The notes below the pieces were generated by a model. That model was not told the DNA's origin. It did no database searches and worked only from the letters and a program-made list of their open reading frames with translations. This document shows positions 1 through 10,398 of a DNA stretch of 25,044 nucleotides, in pieces (the stretch's first letter is position 1; each line of letters starts with the position of its first letter). The position numbers and the translations under genes are program-made. Source of the stretch: Gp13-AA77 sp035946575. Its GTDB lineage: Bacteria > Acidobacteriota > Terriglobia > UBA7540. The stretch spans positions 1-25,044 of the forward strand of contig DASYZG010000059.1 in assembly GCA_035946575.1 (NCBI GenBank). Direction: 5' to 3'.

Positions 1-410
1 TGCACCTGAACGGCACCTTCTTCTGCACGCGCGAGGCCCTGAAGCTGATGAACGCGCGCGGCCGCGGCGCCATCATCAACATCTCGAGCGTGGCGGCCTT
101 GCACGGCATCGAAGTGGCGCCCCATTACGGCGCGGCCAAGGGCGGCATTCTCTCCTTCACGCGTTCGCTCGCTCGCGAAGTGGCCTCGCGCAACATCCGC
201 GTGAACGCCATCTGTCCGGGGTGGGTGGAAACCGGCATGACCGGAGGATTCTCACCCCTGCTGCGCGTCTTCACCGTCGCGCAGATCCCCATGCGCCGCT
301 GGGCGGAGCCCGATGAGATCGCGGGCACAGCCGTGTTCCTCGCCTCCGATGACAGCTCTTACTTCACCGGCCAGTGGCTGTCGCCGAATGGCGGCATGTT
401 CACGGGATAG
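1..410 (+). CDS. SDR family oxidoreductase (FabG-like), 3' part only
   Basis: This is the C-terminal part of a short-chain dehydrogenase/reductase, cut by the window edge; the open frame runs in from the left (first full codon at position 3), so an ATG at 48 is internal. Seen: the catalytic Ser in NISSVA, then the catalytic HYGAAKGG motif (Tyr and Lys four residues apart), then NIRVNAICPGWVETGM, the segment after the active site that contacts NAD(P)H in this family, and a typical C-terminus (DEIAGTAVFLASDDSSYFTGQWLSPNGG). The family reduces or oxidises carbonyl/hydroxyl groups with NAD(P)H. The closing pattern is most like 3-oxoacyl-ACP reductase and related FabG-like enzymes, but the substrate cannot be read from this fragment. 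The N-terminal Rossmann GxxxGxG is outside the window. Confidence 0.93.
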   Translation, partial: HLNGTFFCTREALKLMNARGRGAIINISSVAALHGIEVAPHYGAAKGGILSFTRSLAREVASRNIRVNAICPGWVETGMTGGFSPLLRVFTVAQIPMRRWAEPDEIAGTAVFLASDDSSYFTGQWLSPNGGMFTG

Positions 411-479
411 GGGCCGGGAATCAGGTGCCAGGGGTCAGGGGCGGGCGCATCAAAACTCCTTGGGGAAGGATCCAGGTCC

Positions 480-1673
480 GTGCGCAGACTTCTTCGGATT
501 GCTCTCTCTCTTGTCACCCTTGCCGGCGCGGCCCTGAGCTGCTCCGCACAAGACCGGGTGCGGCTGATGCGCGTGCCTGACGGCGGCATCCAGCCGGAAG
601 TCGCGGTCGATAGCCGTGGCACCGTCCACCTTGTTTATCTCAAAGGCGATCCCGCACACAGCGATGTTTACTACGTGCGCTCGAGCGACTGGGGCGCCAC
701 GTTCTCGACGCCCATCCGGGTGAACAGCGTTCAGGGCAGCGCCATCGCCATCGGCTCGATTCGCGGCGCGCGTCTCGCCGTCACGAAAGACGGCCAGGTC
801 TACGTGGCCTGGAACGGTTCCCGGCCGGACTCCGGCGGCGTAACGCCGGCGGCCGGCGGCAGCGATGCCTTCGATCACATGCCGATGCTCTTTGCGAAGC
901 TCAATGCTTCCGGGACCGCGTTCGAACCTGAACGCAACCTGATGCGGCTTACCTACGGGCTCGACGGCGGCGGTTCCGTCGCCGCGGGCGGGCACGGAGA
1001 TGTGTATGTGGCCTGGCACGGCAACCGTCGAGGCCTTGCGCTCGATGAGGGCCATCGGCGAGTGTGGGTGGCGCGCTCCCGCGACCAGGGCGCCGGCTTC
1101 GCGCTCGAGCACGCGGTCAACGTGCAGTCCACCGGCGCCTGCGGCTGCTGTGCACTCGGAATCTTTGTGGATCGGCAGGGCACGATCTATGTCCTCTATC
1201 GCACCGCGACCGGCACCGTTCACCGTGACATCCACCTGCTGGTCTCCAGGGATCGCGGACGAACCTTCGAAGACCGGTTACTCGACAAGTGGACGATCGG
1301 CGCCTGTCCTATGACCAGCGTGGCTTTCGCCCAGGCCGGCCACAGCGTGCGTGTGGCCTGGCAGACCAAATCCCAGGTGTACTTCGCATCGGTTCCGGAC
1401 GGCACCCTGGACGCGTCAAAGCCGATCGCGGCGCCCGGGTCGGGGAAGCTGAGGAAGTATCCGGCGCTTGCCGTCAATTCGACCGGCGACACGCTTCTCG
1501 AATGGACCGACGGAACCGGCTGGGGCGCGCGCGGATCGCTCGCCTGGAGGGTCTTCGATCGCCAAGGACGTCCCCTGGGCGAAACGGGCCGCGTCCCGGC
1601 GCCCGGACTGCCGGCGTGGAGCTTCGGCGCGGCATTCGCGAAGCCGGATGGCGGCTTTGTGGTGCTCTATTGA
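480..1673 (+). CDS. secreted Asp-box (BNR-type) beta-propeller protein
   Basis: Predicted exported 397-residue protein. Start is GTG at 480, chosen because a purine-rich GGGGAAGGA lies 9-10 bases upstream and the frame opens with a signal peptide (basic MRR, hydrophobic stretch to about residue 20, then CSAQ). Three Asp-box-like motifs of the S-x-D-x-G-x-x-F form are visible: SSDWGATF (68-75), SRDQGAGF (200-207) and SRDRGRTF (256-263). These mark sialidase-like six-bladed propellers. A Cys cluster CGCC (221-224) and a later Cys in GACPMTS (276) look like a conserved subfamily signature or metal/disulphide site. I do not see the Arg triad, Tyr and Asp arrangement that would justify calling it an active sialidase. 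It stands alone, with a convergent gene downstream. Confidence 0.8.
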   Translation: MRRLLRIALSLVTLAGAALSCSAQDRVRLMRVPDGGIQPEVAVDSRGTVHLVYLKGDPAHSDVYYVRSSDWGATFSTPIRVNSVQGSAIAIGSIRGARLAVTKDGQVYVAWNGSRPDSGGVTPAAGGSDAFDHMPMLFAKLNASGTAFEPERNLMRLTYGLDGGGSVAAGGHGDVYVAWHGNRRGLALDEGHRRVWVARSRDQGAGFALEHAVNVQSTGACGCCALGIFVDRQGTIYVLYRTATGTVHRDIHLLVSRDRGRTFEDRLLDKWTIGACPMTSVAFAQAGHSVRVAWQTKSQVYFASVPDGTLDASKPIAAPGSGKLRKYPALAVNSTGDTLLEWTDGTGWGARGSLAWRVFDRQGRPLGETGRVPAPGLPAWSFGAAFAKPDGGFVVLY

Positions 1674-1700
1674 GCCGCGCCGCTTAAACAGGGGACAGTC

Positions 1701-1717
1701 CGCGGCCGGTGGCCGCG
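1701..1717. terminator. GC-rich hairpin between convergent genes
   Basis: A perfect 7-bp stem (CGCGGCC / GGCCGCG) closes a 3-base loop in the 80-base gap between the convergent Asp-box and ROK genes. It could act on both transcripts, but there is no following T-tract, so it is only a candidate terminator. Confidence 0.35.
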
Positions 1718-1753
1718 ACCATCGGTTTTCATGCGGCCGCCATGCCCGGACAA

Positions 1754-2434
1754 TCAGTGGGCGCGGGTCTTGCCATGCCACAAGCGGAATCCACCGCGGA
1801 AGGCGTTTCGATTGTCGCCCAACCGGCATCCGGGAGGCAGCTTCTTCAGCAAGCGCGCATTGCCGCCGCCCAGAACCACGTAGTCGGGTTCGAGCGCGGC
1901 CTTGAGCCGCTCGATGACCTCGGCAACCTCGCGCCGCCACTTCTTCTTGCCGAACTTCTCGAGCGCGCGCTCGCCGACGTAATCCTCGTAGGTCCGGCCT
2001 TTCTTGTAAGGAAGATGAGCCAGCTCCATCGGTTCCGCCATGCCGTCCACGACCATGGCCGATCCGAGCCCGGTACCAAGTCCCAGGAAGAGCATACGTC
2101 CGCGCTCGTAGCTTCCCACGGCCTGCATGATGGCATCGTTGACAAGCTTTACCGGATGTCCGAAGGCGCGCTCGAACCTGAACTTCACCCAGCCGCCGCC
2201 CAGGTTGTGCGGCTCGAGCAGCGGCCGTCCATGAACCACGGGTCCCGGATAGCCGATGGAAACGGCGTCGTATTCCCAACCCACCGTGGCCCGCTTGACC
2301 GCGCGCACCATGTCGGCCGCCGTCATCTTCGGTCCGGAATCGATCTTGATTTCATCCTTGCGGCCGGTGGCCATCACCTTGACGTGCGTGCCGCCGACGT
2401 CGATCACCAGCACTTTCTTGGCTTTCGTTGGCAT
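1754..2434 (-). CDS. ROK-family sugar kinase, polyphosphate glucokinase-like
   Basis: A 226-residue cytoplasmic protein of the ROK/ASKHA fold. Seen: the N-terminal phosphate-binding motif DVGGTHVK (12-19), a catalytic-base motif LVNDAIMQAVG with Asp at 100, the second phosphate loop LGLGTGLGSAMV (117-128), and a C-terminal VVLGGGNARLL, the usual adenosine-side glycine motif. The Cys-rich zinc motif of many ROK regulators and kinases is absent, and the ELAHLPYKKG segment resembles the matching part of polyphosphate glucokinases. It probably phosphorylates glucose or a related hexose; the phosphoryl donor (ATP or polyphosphate) is inferred only. Length is slightly short for the family but both ends look intact. 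It diverges from the PP2C gene with about 90 bp between starts. Confidence 0.85.
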   Translation of the reverse strand: MPTKAKKVLVIDVGGTHVKVMATGRKDEIKIDSGPKMTAADMVRAVKRATVGWEYDAVSIGYPGPVVHGRPLLEPHNLGGGWVKFRFERAFGHPVKLVNDAIMQAVGSYERGRMLFLGLGTGLGSAMVVDGMAEPMELAHLPYKKGRTYEDYVGERALEKFGKKKWRREVAEVIERLKAALEPDYVVLGGGNARLLKKLPPGCRLGDNRNAFRGGFRLWHGKTRAH

Positions 2435-2523
2435 GTTCCCATTCTATGCCGCGGACCATCCCCGCGGAAGGCGCCGGCGATAATGGGCAAGCTGCCGCTG
2501 CTGGACAATCGGGCGGCTCTCTG

Positions 2524-5172
2524 ATGGAATCTGTCACCATGGAAGGTCTGGCCAAACCCGGCCTCAACGTACGGCCCGCGAGCCGCCCGATTTCCGCTTA
2601 TGCCGCCCTCGCCGGGCTGCTGACGATCGCGGCAGGATACCAGGTACTCGTCGCCCGCGACATCTTCCGGGGCATGTTTCACTCCGGAAGCGTTTACGAA
2701 CAGCCGTTTGACGTGAGCGTGGGGAAGGTCGACGACCCTGGAGCCGGCGCCGCCGTGGGACTGCGCAAGGGCGATTCTCTGCTCGCCGTGGAGGGCGTGC
2801 CGTACACCGGCGCCCATCTTCTCGATCAGGCGCTTGCCGGACCGCAACCCGGCCGCAAGCTGACGGTAACCGTCCGCTCTCCGAACGGCGGTGACACCCG
2901 CACCCTGCAAATCCCGCTCACCACGTTTCAGGCAGGCGGCGACAACACCCGGTCGTCTCTGGTGTTGCGCTCTGTGATCTACCTTCTTATGCCCTGGTTT
3001 TGCCTCGTCCTCGGCTTCTGGGTGGCCGCCGTGCGGCCGCGCGACCGCCTGGCGTGGCTGCTCCTCGCCCTCATGCTCAGCTTCAGTCAGATCCTCGGCA
3101 CCCCCACCGGAGCCTGGGGCCCCGGGATCCGCGATGTTGCCAGGTTCTATCACCTTCTTGCGGGCAACCTCTGGGGAATCGCCATGCTGCTCTTCGGCCT
3201 ATATTTCCCGGAGCCGTTCCCGAATGGAGGCCGGGGTATCTGGAAATGGGTGAAATGGGGCCTGATTGCGGTGCTCGCGGTCTCCGCGCTGCCGGAAGTG
3301 ATTGTGAAGACGGTGGACATGGAAGCCTTTTCCGCCGTGGAGTGGCTGAGACCGATCGAGGGCCCCTTCGAGATCGCGAACTCGATGCTGAACTTCCTGG
3401 CCGTGAGCATCTTTTTCGCGGCCATCTTCATGAAGGGCAGCATGGCCGTCTCCTCAGACGCCAAGCGGCGGCTGCGTCTCCTCTACGCCGGTTCCGCGAT
3501 CAGTCTCATTCCCGTCTGCGTCGTGGTTGTCTTCAGCATGGCGAAGGGGGCGGGCGGTGAGATCGGCAAAGTGATTCCGGGATGGCTGCTCTTCACCGTG
3601 CTGGTGTTGCTGTTTCTCTTTCCCCTTACGCTCGCTTACACCATTGTGGTGCAGCGCGCCATGGATGTGAGCGTGGTGATTCGCCAGGGGCTGCAGTACG
3701 CTCTCGCCCGCAGCGGCGTCAAGGTTTTACAGTTCGTCCTGATGGTGGCGGTCGTGCTGGCCGCCACTTTCCTGGCCTCCGATCCCCGAATCCGCCTGCC
3801 GCAGAAACTCGAAGCCGTCGCCCTGGGAATGGCCGCGGTTCTGTGGACGAAACGCGGGGCGGACTGGCTGCGCGGCTGGACGGACCGGCGGTTCTTCCGC
3901 GACGCCTACAACGCCGAGCAGATCCTCAGCGAACTCGGTGACAAGGTGCGCACGATAGTCGAGGTGCAGCCGCTGCTGGCCACGGTCTCGCATCGCATCG
4001 CAGAATCGCTGCACGTTCCGCGGGTGGCGGCACTGATCGATGGCAGCGGGCCTTATCGTCCGGCCTACGCTTTGGGCTATCCCGAGACTCCCAAGGTGAT
4101 CTTTCCGGAGAACGCCGCCACCATCCGCCAGCTCGTCGAAGCCGGCGAGCCCGCCCGCGTCTATGTGGATGATCCCGATTCCTGGCTCTACCGGCGCCAG
4201 GACCTTACGGAAGAGGAGCGCCGCCAGCTCGAGCAACTCGGCGCCGAGTTGCTGCTGCCTCTGCCCGCCAAAGACCACCTGCTCGGATTCATCAGCCTGG
4301 GGCCGAAGAGAAGTGAAGCTCCTTACACGGCGAGCGACCTGCGCCTGCTGAAGTCCGTGGCCGTGCAGACGGGCTTCGCTCTCGAAAACACCCGCCTGAC
4401 CGCGGCCGTGGCTCGCGAGGCTGCCCAGCGCGAGAAGCTGAATCGCGAGGTCGAGATCGCGCGCGAAGTGCAGCAGCGGCTGTTCCCTCAAAAGCTTCCG
4501 CCCATTCCCGGCCTCGATTACTCGGGCGCCTGCCGGCCGGCGCTCGGGGTTGGCGGCGACTACTACGATTTTCTGGCGCTCCCCGGCGGACGCCTCGGCG
4601 TCGCCGTGGGTGACGTCTCCGGCAAAGGGATCGCCGCGGCGCTGATGATGGCCACGCTGCAGGCGTCGCTCCGCGGCGAGGCGATGCGCGGCTCGGAGAA
4701 TCTCGGGCGCATGATCGCGGGAGTGAACCGGCTGGTTTTCGACGCCTCGACGGCCAATCGTTATGCCACCTTCTTCTATGCCGAGTACGATTCCGAGCGC
4801 CGCGAGTTGAGCTACGTGAACGCCGGCCACAACCCGCCCATGCTCTTCCGCGCCGGCGGTGACGGTGCGGGCGTCGAGCGGCTCGACGTCGGCGGCACGG
4901 TAATCGGTCTAATGGAGAGCTTTCCCTTCCACCAGGCGACCGTGACCCTTGACCGCGGCGACATGCTCGTGGCCTACACCGACGGCGTAAGCGAGGCCAT
5001 GAATCCCGAAGATGAGGAATGGGGCGAAGAGCGTATGATGCAAGTCCTCGAGCGCTGCCGGGGGCTGAACGCCGCCCGCACCATCGAGTACGTGATGGCT
5101 GGCGCGGACGCGTTCGCGTCCGGCGCGCCGCAGCATGACGATATGACGCTGGCGGTGTTGAACGTGATTTGA
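2524..5172 (+). CDS. PDZ - multi-TM - GAF - PP2C (SpoIIE/RsbU-type) serine phosphatase
   Basis: Large membrane signalling phosphatase, 882 residues from the ATG at 2524. The frame is open back to an ATG at 2428, but that start would overlap the 5' end of the divergent kinase gene and adds a low-complexity tail; ATG 2539 is another option, and no site has a strong Shine-Dalgarno. Order: one TM (about 20-38), a PDZ-like domain (about 60-135, containing GAGAAVGLRKGDSLLAVEG), seven or eight TM helices (about 145-465), a GAF domain (about 475-625), a short coiled linker (REVEIAREVQQRLFPQKLP), then PP2C/SpoIIE. Metal-binding Asp motifs are present: GGDYYDF (677-683), GDVSGKG (696-702), YTDGVSEA (from 818) and QHDDMTL (from 870). 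Such proteins usually dephosphorylate an anti-sigma-factor antagonist or act in partner-switching; no such partner is in the window. Confidence 0.9.
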   Translation: MESVTMEGLAKPGLNVRPASRPISAYAALAGLLTIAAGYQVLVARDIFRGMFHSGSVYEQPFDVSVGKVDDPGAGAAVGLRKGDSLLAVEGVPYTGAHLLDQALAGPQPGRKLTVTVRSPNGGDTRTLQIPLTTFQAGGDNTRSSLVLRSVIYLLMPWFCLVLGFWVAAVRPRDRLAWLLLALMLSFSQILGTPTGAWGPGIRDVARFYHLLAGNLWGIAMLLFGLYFPEPFPNGGRGIWKWVKWGLIAVLAVSALPEVIVKTVDMEAFSAVEWLRPIEGPFEIANSMLNFLAVSIFFAAIFMKGSMAVSSDAKRRLRLLYAGSAISLIPVCVVVVFSMAKGAGGEIGKVIPGWLLFTVLVLLFLFPLTLAYTIVVQRAMDVSVVIRQGLQYALARSGVKVLQFVLMVAVVLAATFLASDPRIRLPQKLEAVALGMAAVLWTKRGADWLRGWTDRRFFRDAYNAEQILSELGDKVRTIVEVQPLLATVSHRIAESLHVPRVAALIDGSGPYRPAYALGYPETPKVIFPENAATIRQLVEAGEPARVYVDDPDSWLYRRQDLTEEERRQLEQLGAELLLPLPAKDHLLGFISLGPKRSEAPYTASDLRLLKSVAVQTGFALENTRLTAAVAREAAQREKLNREVEIAREVQQRLFPQKLPPIPGLDYSGACRPALGVGGDYYDFLALPGGRLGVAVGDVSGKGIAAALMMATLQASLRGEAMRGSENLGRMIAGVNRLVFDASTANRYATFFYAEYDSERRELSYVNAGHNPPMLFRAGGDGAGVERLDVGGTVIGLMESFPFHQATVTLDRGDMLVAYTDGVSEAMNPEDEEWGEERMMQVLERCRGLNAARTIEYVMAGADAFASGAPQHDDMTLAVLNVI

Positions 5173-5176
5173 ACTA

Positions 5177-5193
5177 GTTGACAGACTGTCAAC
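5177..5193. repeat. inverted repeat GTTGACAG-A-CTGTCAAC
   Basis: Perfect 8-bp arms around a single central base, located 19 bp before the M20 peptidase start. A further GTCAAC follows at 5202-5207, in the same orientation as the right arm (5188-5193) and 14 bp away. This could be an operator, a small hairpin, or a member of a dispersed intergenic repeat. No Shine-Dalgarno is visible between it and the ATG. Confidence 0.6.
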
Positions 5194-5211
5194 TGTCGAC
5201 GGTCAACCATT

Positions 5212-6222
5212 ATGGAGCTTTTCGAACTCACCCGGGCCCTGGTGAACATCAATTCGGTGACCGGCAGCGAGGGCGCGTGCTCGCAATTCCTGTGCGACTA
5301 CCTCGCCGGCGCGGGCTTCCAGGCCGAGATGCAGCGCGTTTCCGGAGAGCGCTCGAACGTCTTCGCGGCGCGCGGCGAGCCGAAGGTGGTGTTGAGCACG
5401 CACATCGATACCGTCCCGCCGTTTCTCGAGGCGCGCGAAGATGAGAGCTACCTCTACGGCCGTGGCGCTTGCGACGCCAAGGGCATCATCGCCGCCCAGG
5501 TCGCGGCGGCGGAGAAACTGACGGCCGAGGGGCAGCGCGACTTTGGGCTGTTGTTCCTCGTCGGCGAGGAGACGGGCAGCGACGGCGCTCGTACGGCCAA
5601 TCTCACGCCGCGCGGCTCACAGTATCTGATCAACGGCGAGCCCACCGAGAATCGCCTGGTGATCGGCACCAAGGGCAACATGTGGCTGCGGATCGAGACC
5701 CGCGGCCGGATGGCGCATTCGGCCTACAGCGAGCTCGGAGAATCCGCCATCGAGAAACTGCTCGATATTCTCGCCGAGGTCCGGCGCCTGCCGCTTCCGC
5801 GCGATCCTGTGTTCGGCTCCGCCAGCATGAACGTCGGCCTCATCTCCGGCGGGCGCGCGCCCAACGTGGTTCCGGACGAAGCCTCGGCCGATATCATGTA
5901 TCGCACCGTGCCCGAATCTTCCCCCGACCCTTCCCTGAAGGCCACCCTGGAAGATCTGCTGCGCGGACGCGCCCGCGTCCAATTCCTGCGCGAGACGCCG
6001 CCGCTGAGGATGGAAGCCATCGAGGGTTTCGAAACGCAAGTGGTCTCGTTCACCACCGACCTGCCGTCGCTCGGAAACTGGGGCCGCCCGCTGCTGATCG
6101 GTCCGGGCAGCATCCACGAGGCGCACACCGAAAACGAGAAAGTAGCGAAGCGAGAGCTGCTCGAGGCGGTGGAGATTTATGCCCGGCTGGTGCGCGAACT
6201 GCTGGCGCGTTGCGGCTCCTGA
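5212..6222 (+). CDS. M20 family metallopeptidase / deacylase (ArgE-DapE-CPG2 type)
   Basis: A 336-residue cytoplasmic zinc hydrolase. Seen in order: HIDTVPP (first metal His64 and Asp66), GRGACDAKG (bridging Asp88), VGEETGSDG (catalytic Glu119, metal Glu120), GEPTEN (Glu143 region), a dimerisation-domain His in RMAHSAYSELG (169), and a C-terminal metal His in GSIHEAHTENE. The complete metal set indicates an active enzyme. The family removes acyl or amino-acid groups from amines (acetylornithine, succinyl-diaminopimelate, LysW-lysine, peptides); the substrate is not determinable here. No arginine or lysine biosynthesis genes are adjacent, so a biosynthetic name is not supported. It follows the phosphatase gene by 39 bp but is separated from it by an inverted repeat, and its own start lacks a clear Shine-Dalgarno. 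Confidence 0.9.
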   Translation: MELFELTRALVNINSVTGSEGACSQFLCDYLAGAGFQAEMQRVSGERSNVFAARGEPKVVLSTHIDTVPPFLEAREDESYLYGRGACDAKGIIAAQVAAAEKLTAEGQRDFGLLFLVGEETGSDGARTANLTPRGSQYLINGEPTENRLVIGTKGNMWLRIETRGRMAHSAYSELGESAIEKLLDILAEVRRLPLPRDPVFGSASMNVGLISGGRAPNVVPDEASADIMYRTVPESSPDPSLKATLEDLLRGRARVQFLRETPPLRMEAIEGFETQVVSFTTDLPSLGNWGRPLLIGPGSIHEAHTENEKVAKRELLEAVEIYARLVRELLARCGS

Positions 6223-6302
6223 CACCGATCCCGCCGTTGCCGGGCCGTCAAGGGGCCTGGGAGATATCAGAGGCTCTTGTGATAGGCTACATTGCGCGCA
6301 AT

Positions 6303-7583
6303 CTACGGGTAGTTTGCCTGGCGGTGAAAGGGAGATTCGAACGTCCAGATCAGCGCCGCAATCACCAGGTGCTGCCCAGGCGTCAGCGCCACGATTCCCG
6401 GTTGTAGCTCAGCGCCCCGAAAGAATCCGCCGCCGCTTCCCCTGGAATCGTCATATCGATACTCCAGGCGCAGGATGGTTGTGGTTCGCCGGTAAGGCAT
6501 GCGGTACTCGACGGTGCCGGTGAGGGCCTTCACGAGCTGCGGCGAGCCGGTCCAGCGGCCGTCCCGGTCCCAGCAAAACTCGGGGCGAACCGTCACACTC
6601 CAGCGGTCGCTGAGGGCGCGGTGCCAGGGAAGCTGAGCGGCCATCCACAAGGCGCGCGGGTCTCCGGGAAGCGCTACATCCTCGGTTCCAACCTGGTATT
6701 CGAACGCCACCGTCGATGGCTTTCCCTTGCGCTCGACGATGCTGTCGGAGAAGAACCGCCAGAGTCGGAGCGCGGTGTCGGACTGATGCGGCCCGTAAAG
6801 GAGCGTCTCCTTCAAGTTCAGACGGTCGGTGGCCTCATAAGCCAGCTGTCCGCCCAAGCTGGGCACGTTGTTGGCATGTGCCAGATGAAGATACCCGTTG
6901 ATCACGAATACGGTGCCCGTGAGCTTCGGGGACAGAGGATAGCTGCAGTTCACGCCGAACATGAGGTAGGGTGTGAAGTCAGCGCCCCAGGACCGGGTGT
7001 AGTCGAAATTATCTTTCGCGTAGAGCGAATCGTATCCGATCAGGCTGTTAAAGAGTCCGGCCTGTACGGTAAGTCCCCTGCCTGCGGGCGCGACATACGA
7101 CACGTTGGCGAGCCCCAGGTGGCGAAGCCATTTTGAGCCGTCGAGCGGGGGAGCCGTCGGAGAAAAGCCGAAACCCTCGGAATCCTTCCCACCCTGGATA
7201 CCGAACTGCATGCCCCAGCGAGACCGCTCCGAGGTGTCCTTGTCGAGAAAGAGACCGGCCATGTTGAGTTCCGGCTCATCGACATAAGACGCTGTGCTGC
7301 GGCTTCGGAACAGGTCATTCGCGGGATGATTGAAGTCGACCAGGTAGGCGAAATCCGTGAAGCCACGGTAATGCCATGGAGGTGCAGCTGGCATTGGTTG
7401 CGCAGACGACGCAGGGTCATCCTGAGCCGCTGCGCGGGCACACCGTGGCGCCGACACAACCAAGAAGACCAGCGCCCATACCGTAAACATGCAGCGCCGA
7501 GCGGCTCGCCGTGGTTCGAGGTTCTGGGCCCGCTGCATTACCTGCCAGCGGGCTAAGTGCTCTTCAGTTGTGCCAGTTCTCAT
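6303..7583 (-). CDS. outer-membrane beta-barrel protein (porin-like, BBP2 type) next to kdpC
   Basis: Up to 426 residues. The true start is uncertain: the longest frame begins at 7583, with in-frame ATGs at 7538 and 7490; only the last two place the hydrophobic signal segment (MFTVWALVFLVVSAPRCARA) near the N-terminus, and none has a strong ribosome site. The mature part alternates short polar/aromatic strands (for example HYRGFTDFAYLVDF, LNLKETLLYGPH, TVEYRMPYRR, ILRLEYRYDDS) and ends in strand-like sequence, as in monomeric outer-membrane barrels annotated BBP2/OmpL-like. It lies downstream of kdpC on the same strand, with a gap of about 90-185 bp depending on the start. A role as an outer-membrane channel serving K+ uptake is an inference from position only. 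Confidence 0.72.
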   Translation of the reverse strand: MRTGTTEEHLARWQVMQRAQNLEPRRAARRCMFTVWALVFLVVSAPRCARAAAQDDPASSAQPMPAAPPWHYRGFTDFAYLVDFNHPANDLFRSRSTASYVDEPELNMAGLFLDKDTSERSRWGMQFGIQGGKDSEGFGFSPTAPPLDGSKWLRHLGLANVSYVAPAGRGLTVQAGLFNSLIGYDSLYAKDNFDYTRSWGADFTPYLMFGVNCSYPLSPKLTGTVFVINGYLHLAHANNVPSLGGQLAYEATDRLNLKETLLYGPHQSDTALRLWRFFSDSIVERKGKPSTVAFEYQVGTEDVALPGDPRALWMAAQLPWHRALSDRWSVTVRPEFCWDRDGRWTGSPQLVKALTGTVEYRMPYRRTTTILRLEYRYDDSRGSGGGFFRGAELQPGIVALTPGQHLVIAALIWTFESPFHRQANYP

Positions 7584-7674
7584 CTGTTATCGGACGCTCG
7601 ACCTCTGCCCCAGAACCGACTTACGCATACCGGTCCGCTGACCGCCAGCGCGGGCAGGATTCTCTTGGTTGCAA

Positions 7675-8265
7675 TCAATGGCTGGGTTCTCTTTCTGGAA
7701 ACTTCTTATCCAGGTCCAGATTCAGCAGCAGGACGTTAACGCGCGGCTCGCCAAACAGCCCCCAGGTACGCCCTGCGGTGTGCTGCGCGACGAGTTGCCG
7801 AACATCCTCGAGGCTGGCGCCGCGGGCCTTGGCCACGCGCGACGCCTGCGCTTCGGCATTCGCGGGACTGATATCCGGATCAAGGCCGCTCGCGGAAGCG
7901 GTCACGGCGTCGGCGGGAATCGGACCCGTGTAATCCGGATTGTCCTTCCGGAAGTGATCGACCGAAACCTCGACGCGGTCGATCAACTTCTGGTTGGTTG
8001 GACCGTACTGCGACCCGTTCGAGGATGATCCGTCATAGCCGTTACCCGCCGCCGACGGCCGGGGCTGGAAGTATTGCGGCTTGGAGAAGTTCTGCCCGAT
8101 CAACGCGGATCCGACGGCCTTGCCGTTCACCGTTACCATGCTGCCGTTGGCTTGGTGGTAGAACAAGATTTGGCATAAGCCGGTGACGATGCCGGGATAG
8201 ATCAGGCCTGTCAGGATGGTGAACAGCAGCATGATGCGCAGCGCCGGTCCGAACTGTCTCCACAT
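7675..8265 (-). CDS. kdpC: potassium-transporting ATPase subunit KdpC
   Basis: A 196-residue accessory subunit of the KdpFABC K+ pump (E. coli homologue about 190). One N-terminal TM (about 10-33) anchors a periplasmic domain. Diagnostic family motifs are present: GSALIGQNFSKPQYFQPRPS (52-71), a Ser/Asn-rich SNGSQYGPTN (82-91), and TASASGLDPDISPANAEAQ, which is nearly invariant in KdpC. ATG at 8265 is preceded by GGAG at suitable spacing, in the 11-bp gap after kdpB. It is the third large subunit of the operon and in the known complex contacts KdpA and KdpB, assisting ATP and K+ affinity. Confidence 0.97.
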   Translation of the reverse strand: MWRQFGPALRIMLLFTILTGLIYPGIVTGLCQILFYHQANGSMVTVNGKAVGSALIGQNFSKPQYFQPRPSAAGNGYDGSSSNGSQYGPTNQKLIDRVEVSVDHFRKDNPDYTGPIPADAVTASASGLDPDISPANAEAQASRVAKARGASLEDVRQLVAQHTAGRTWGLFGEPRVNVLLLNLDLDKKFPEREPSH

Positions 8266-8276
8266 GTCAGTCTCCG

Positions 8277-10394
<2,118 letters not shown>

Positions 10395-10398
10395 AAGT

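Noticed and set aside
480..1673. Naming the Asp-box protein a sialidase
   Set aside because: Asp boxes only show the propeller fold; the catalytic Arg triad and nucleophile cannot be assigned.
2428..2523. Upstream start for the phosphatase gene
   Set aside because: It would overlap the start of the divergent ROK gene, has no ribosome site and adds only a low-complexity leader.
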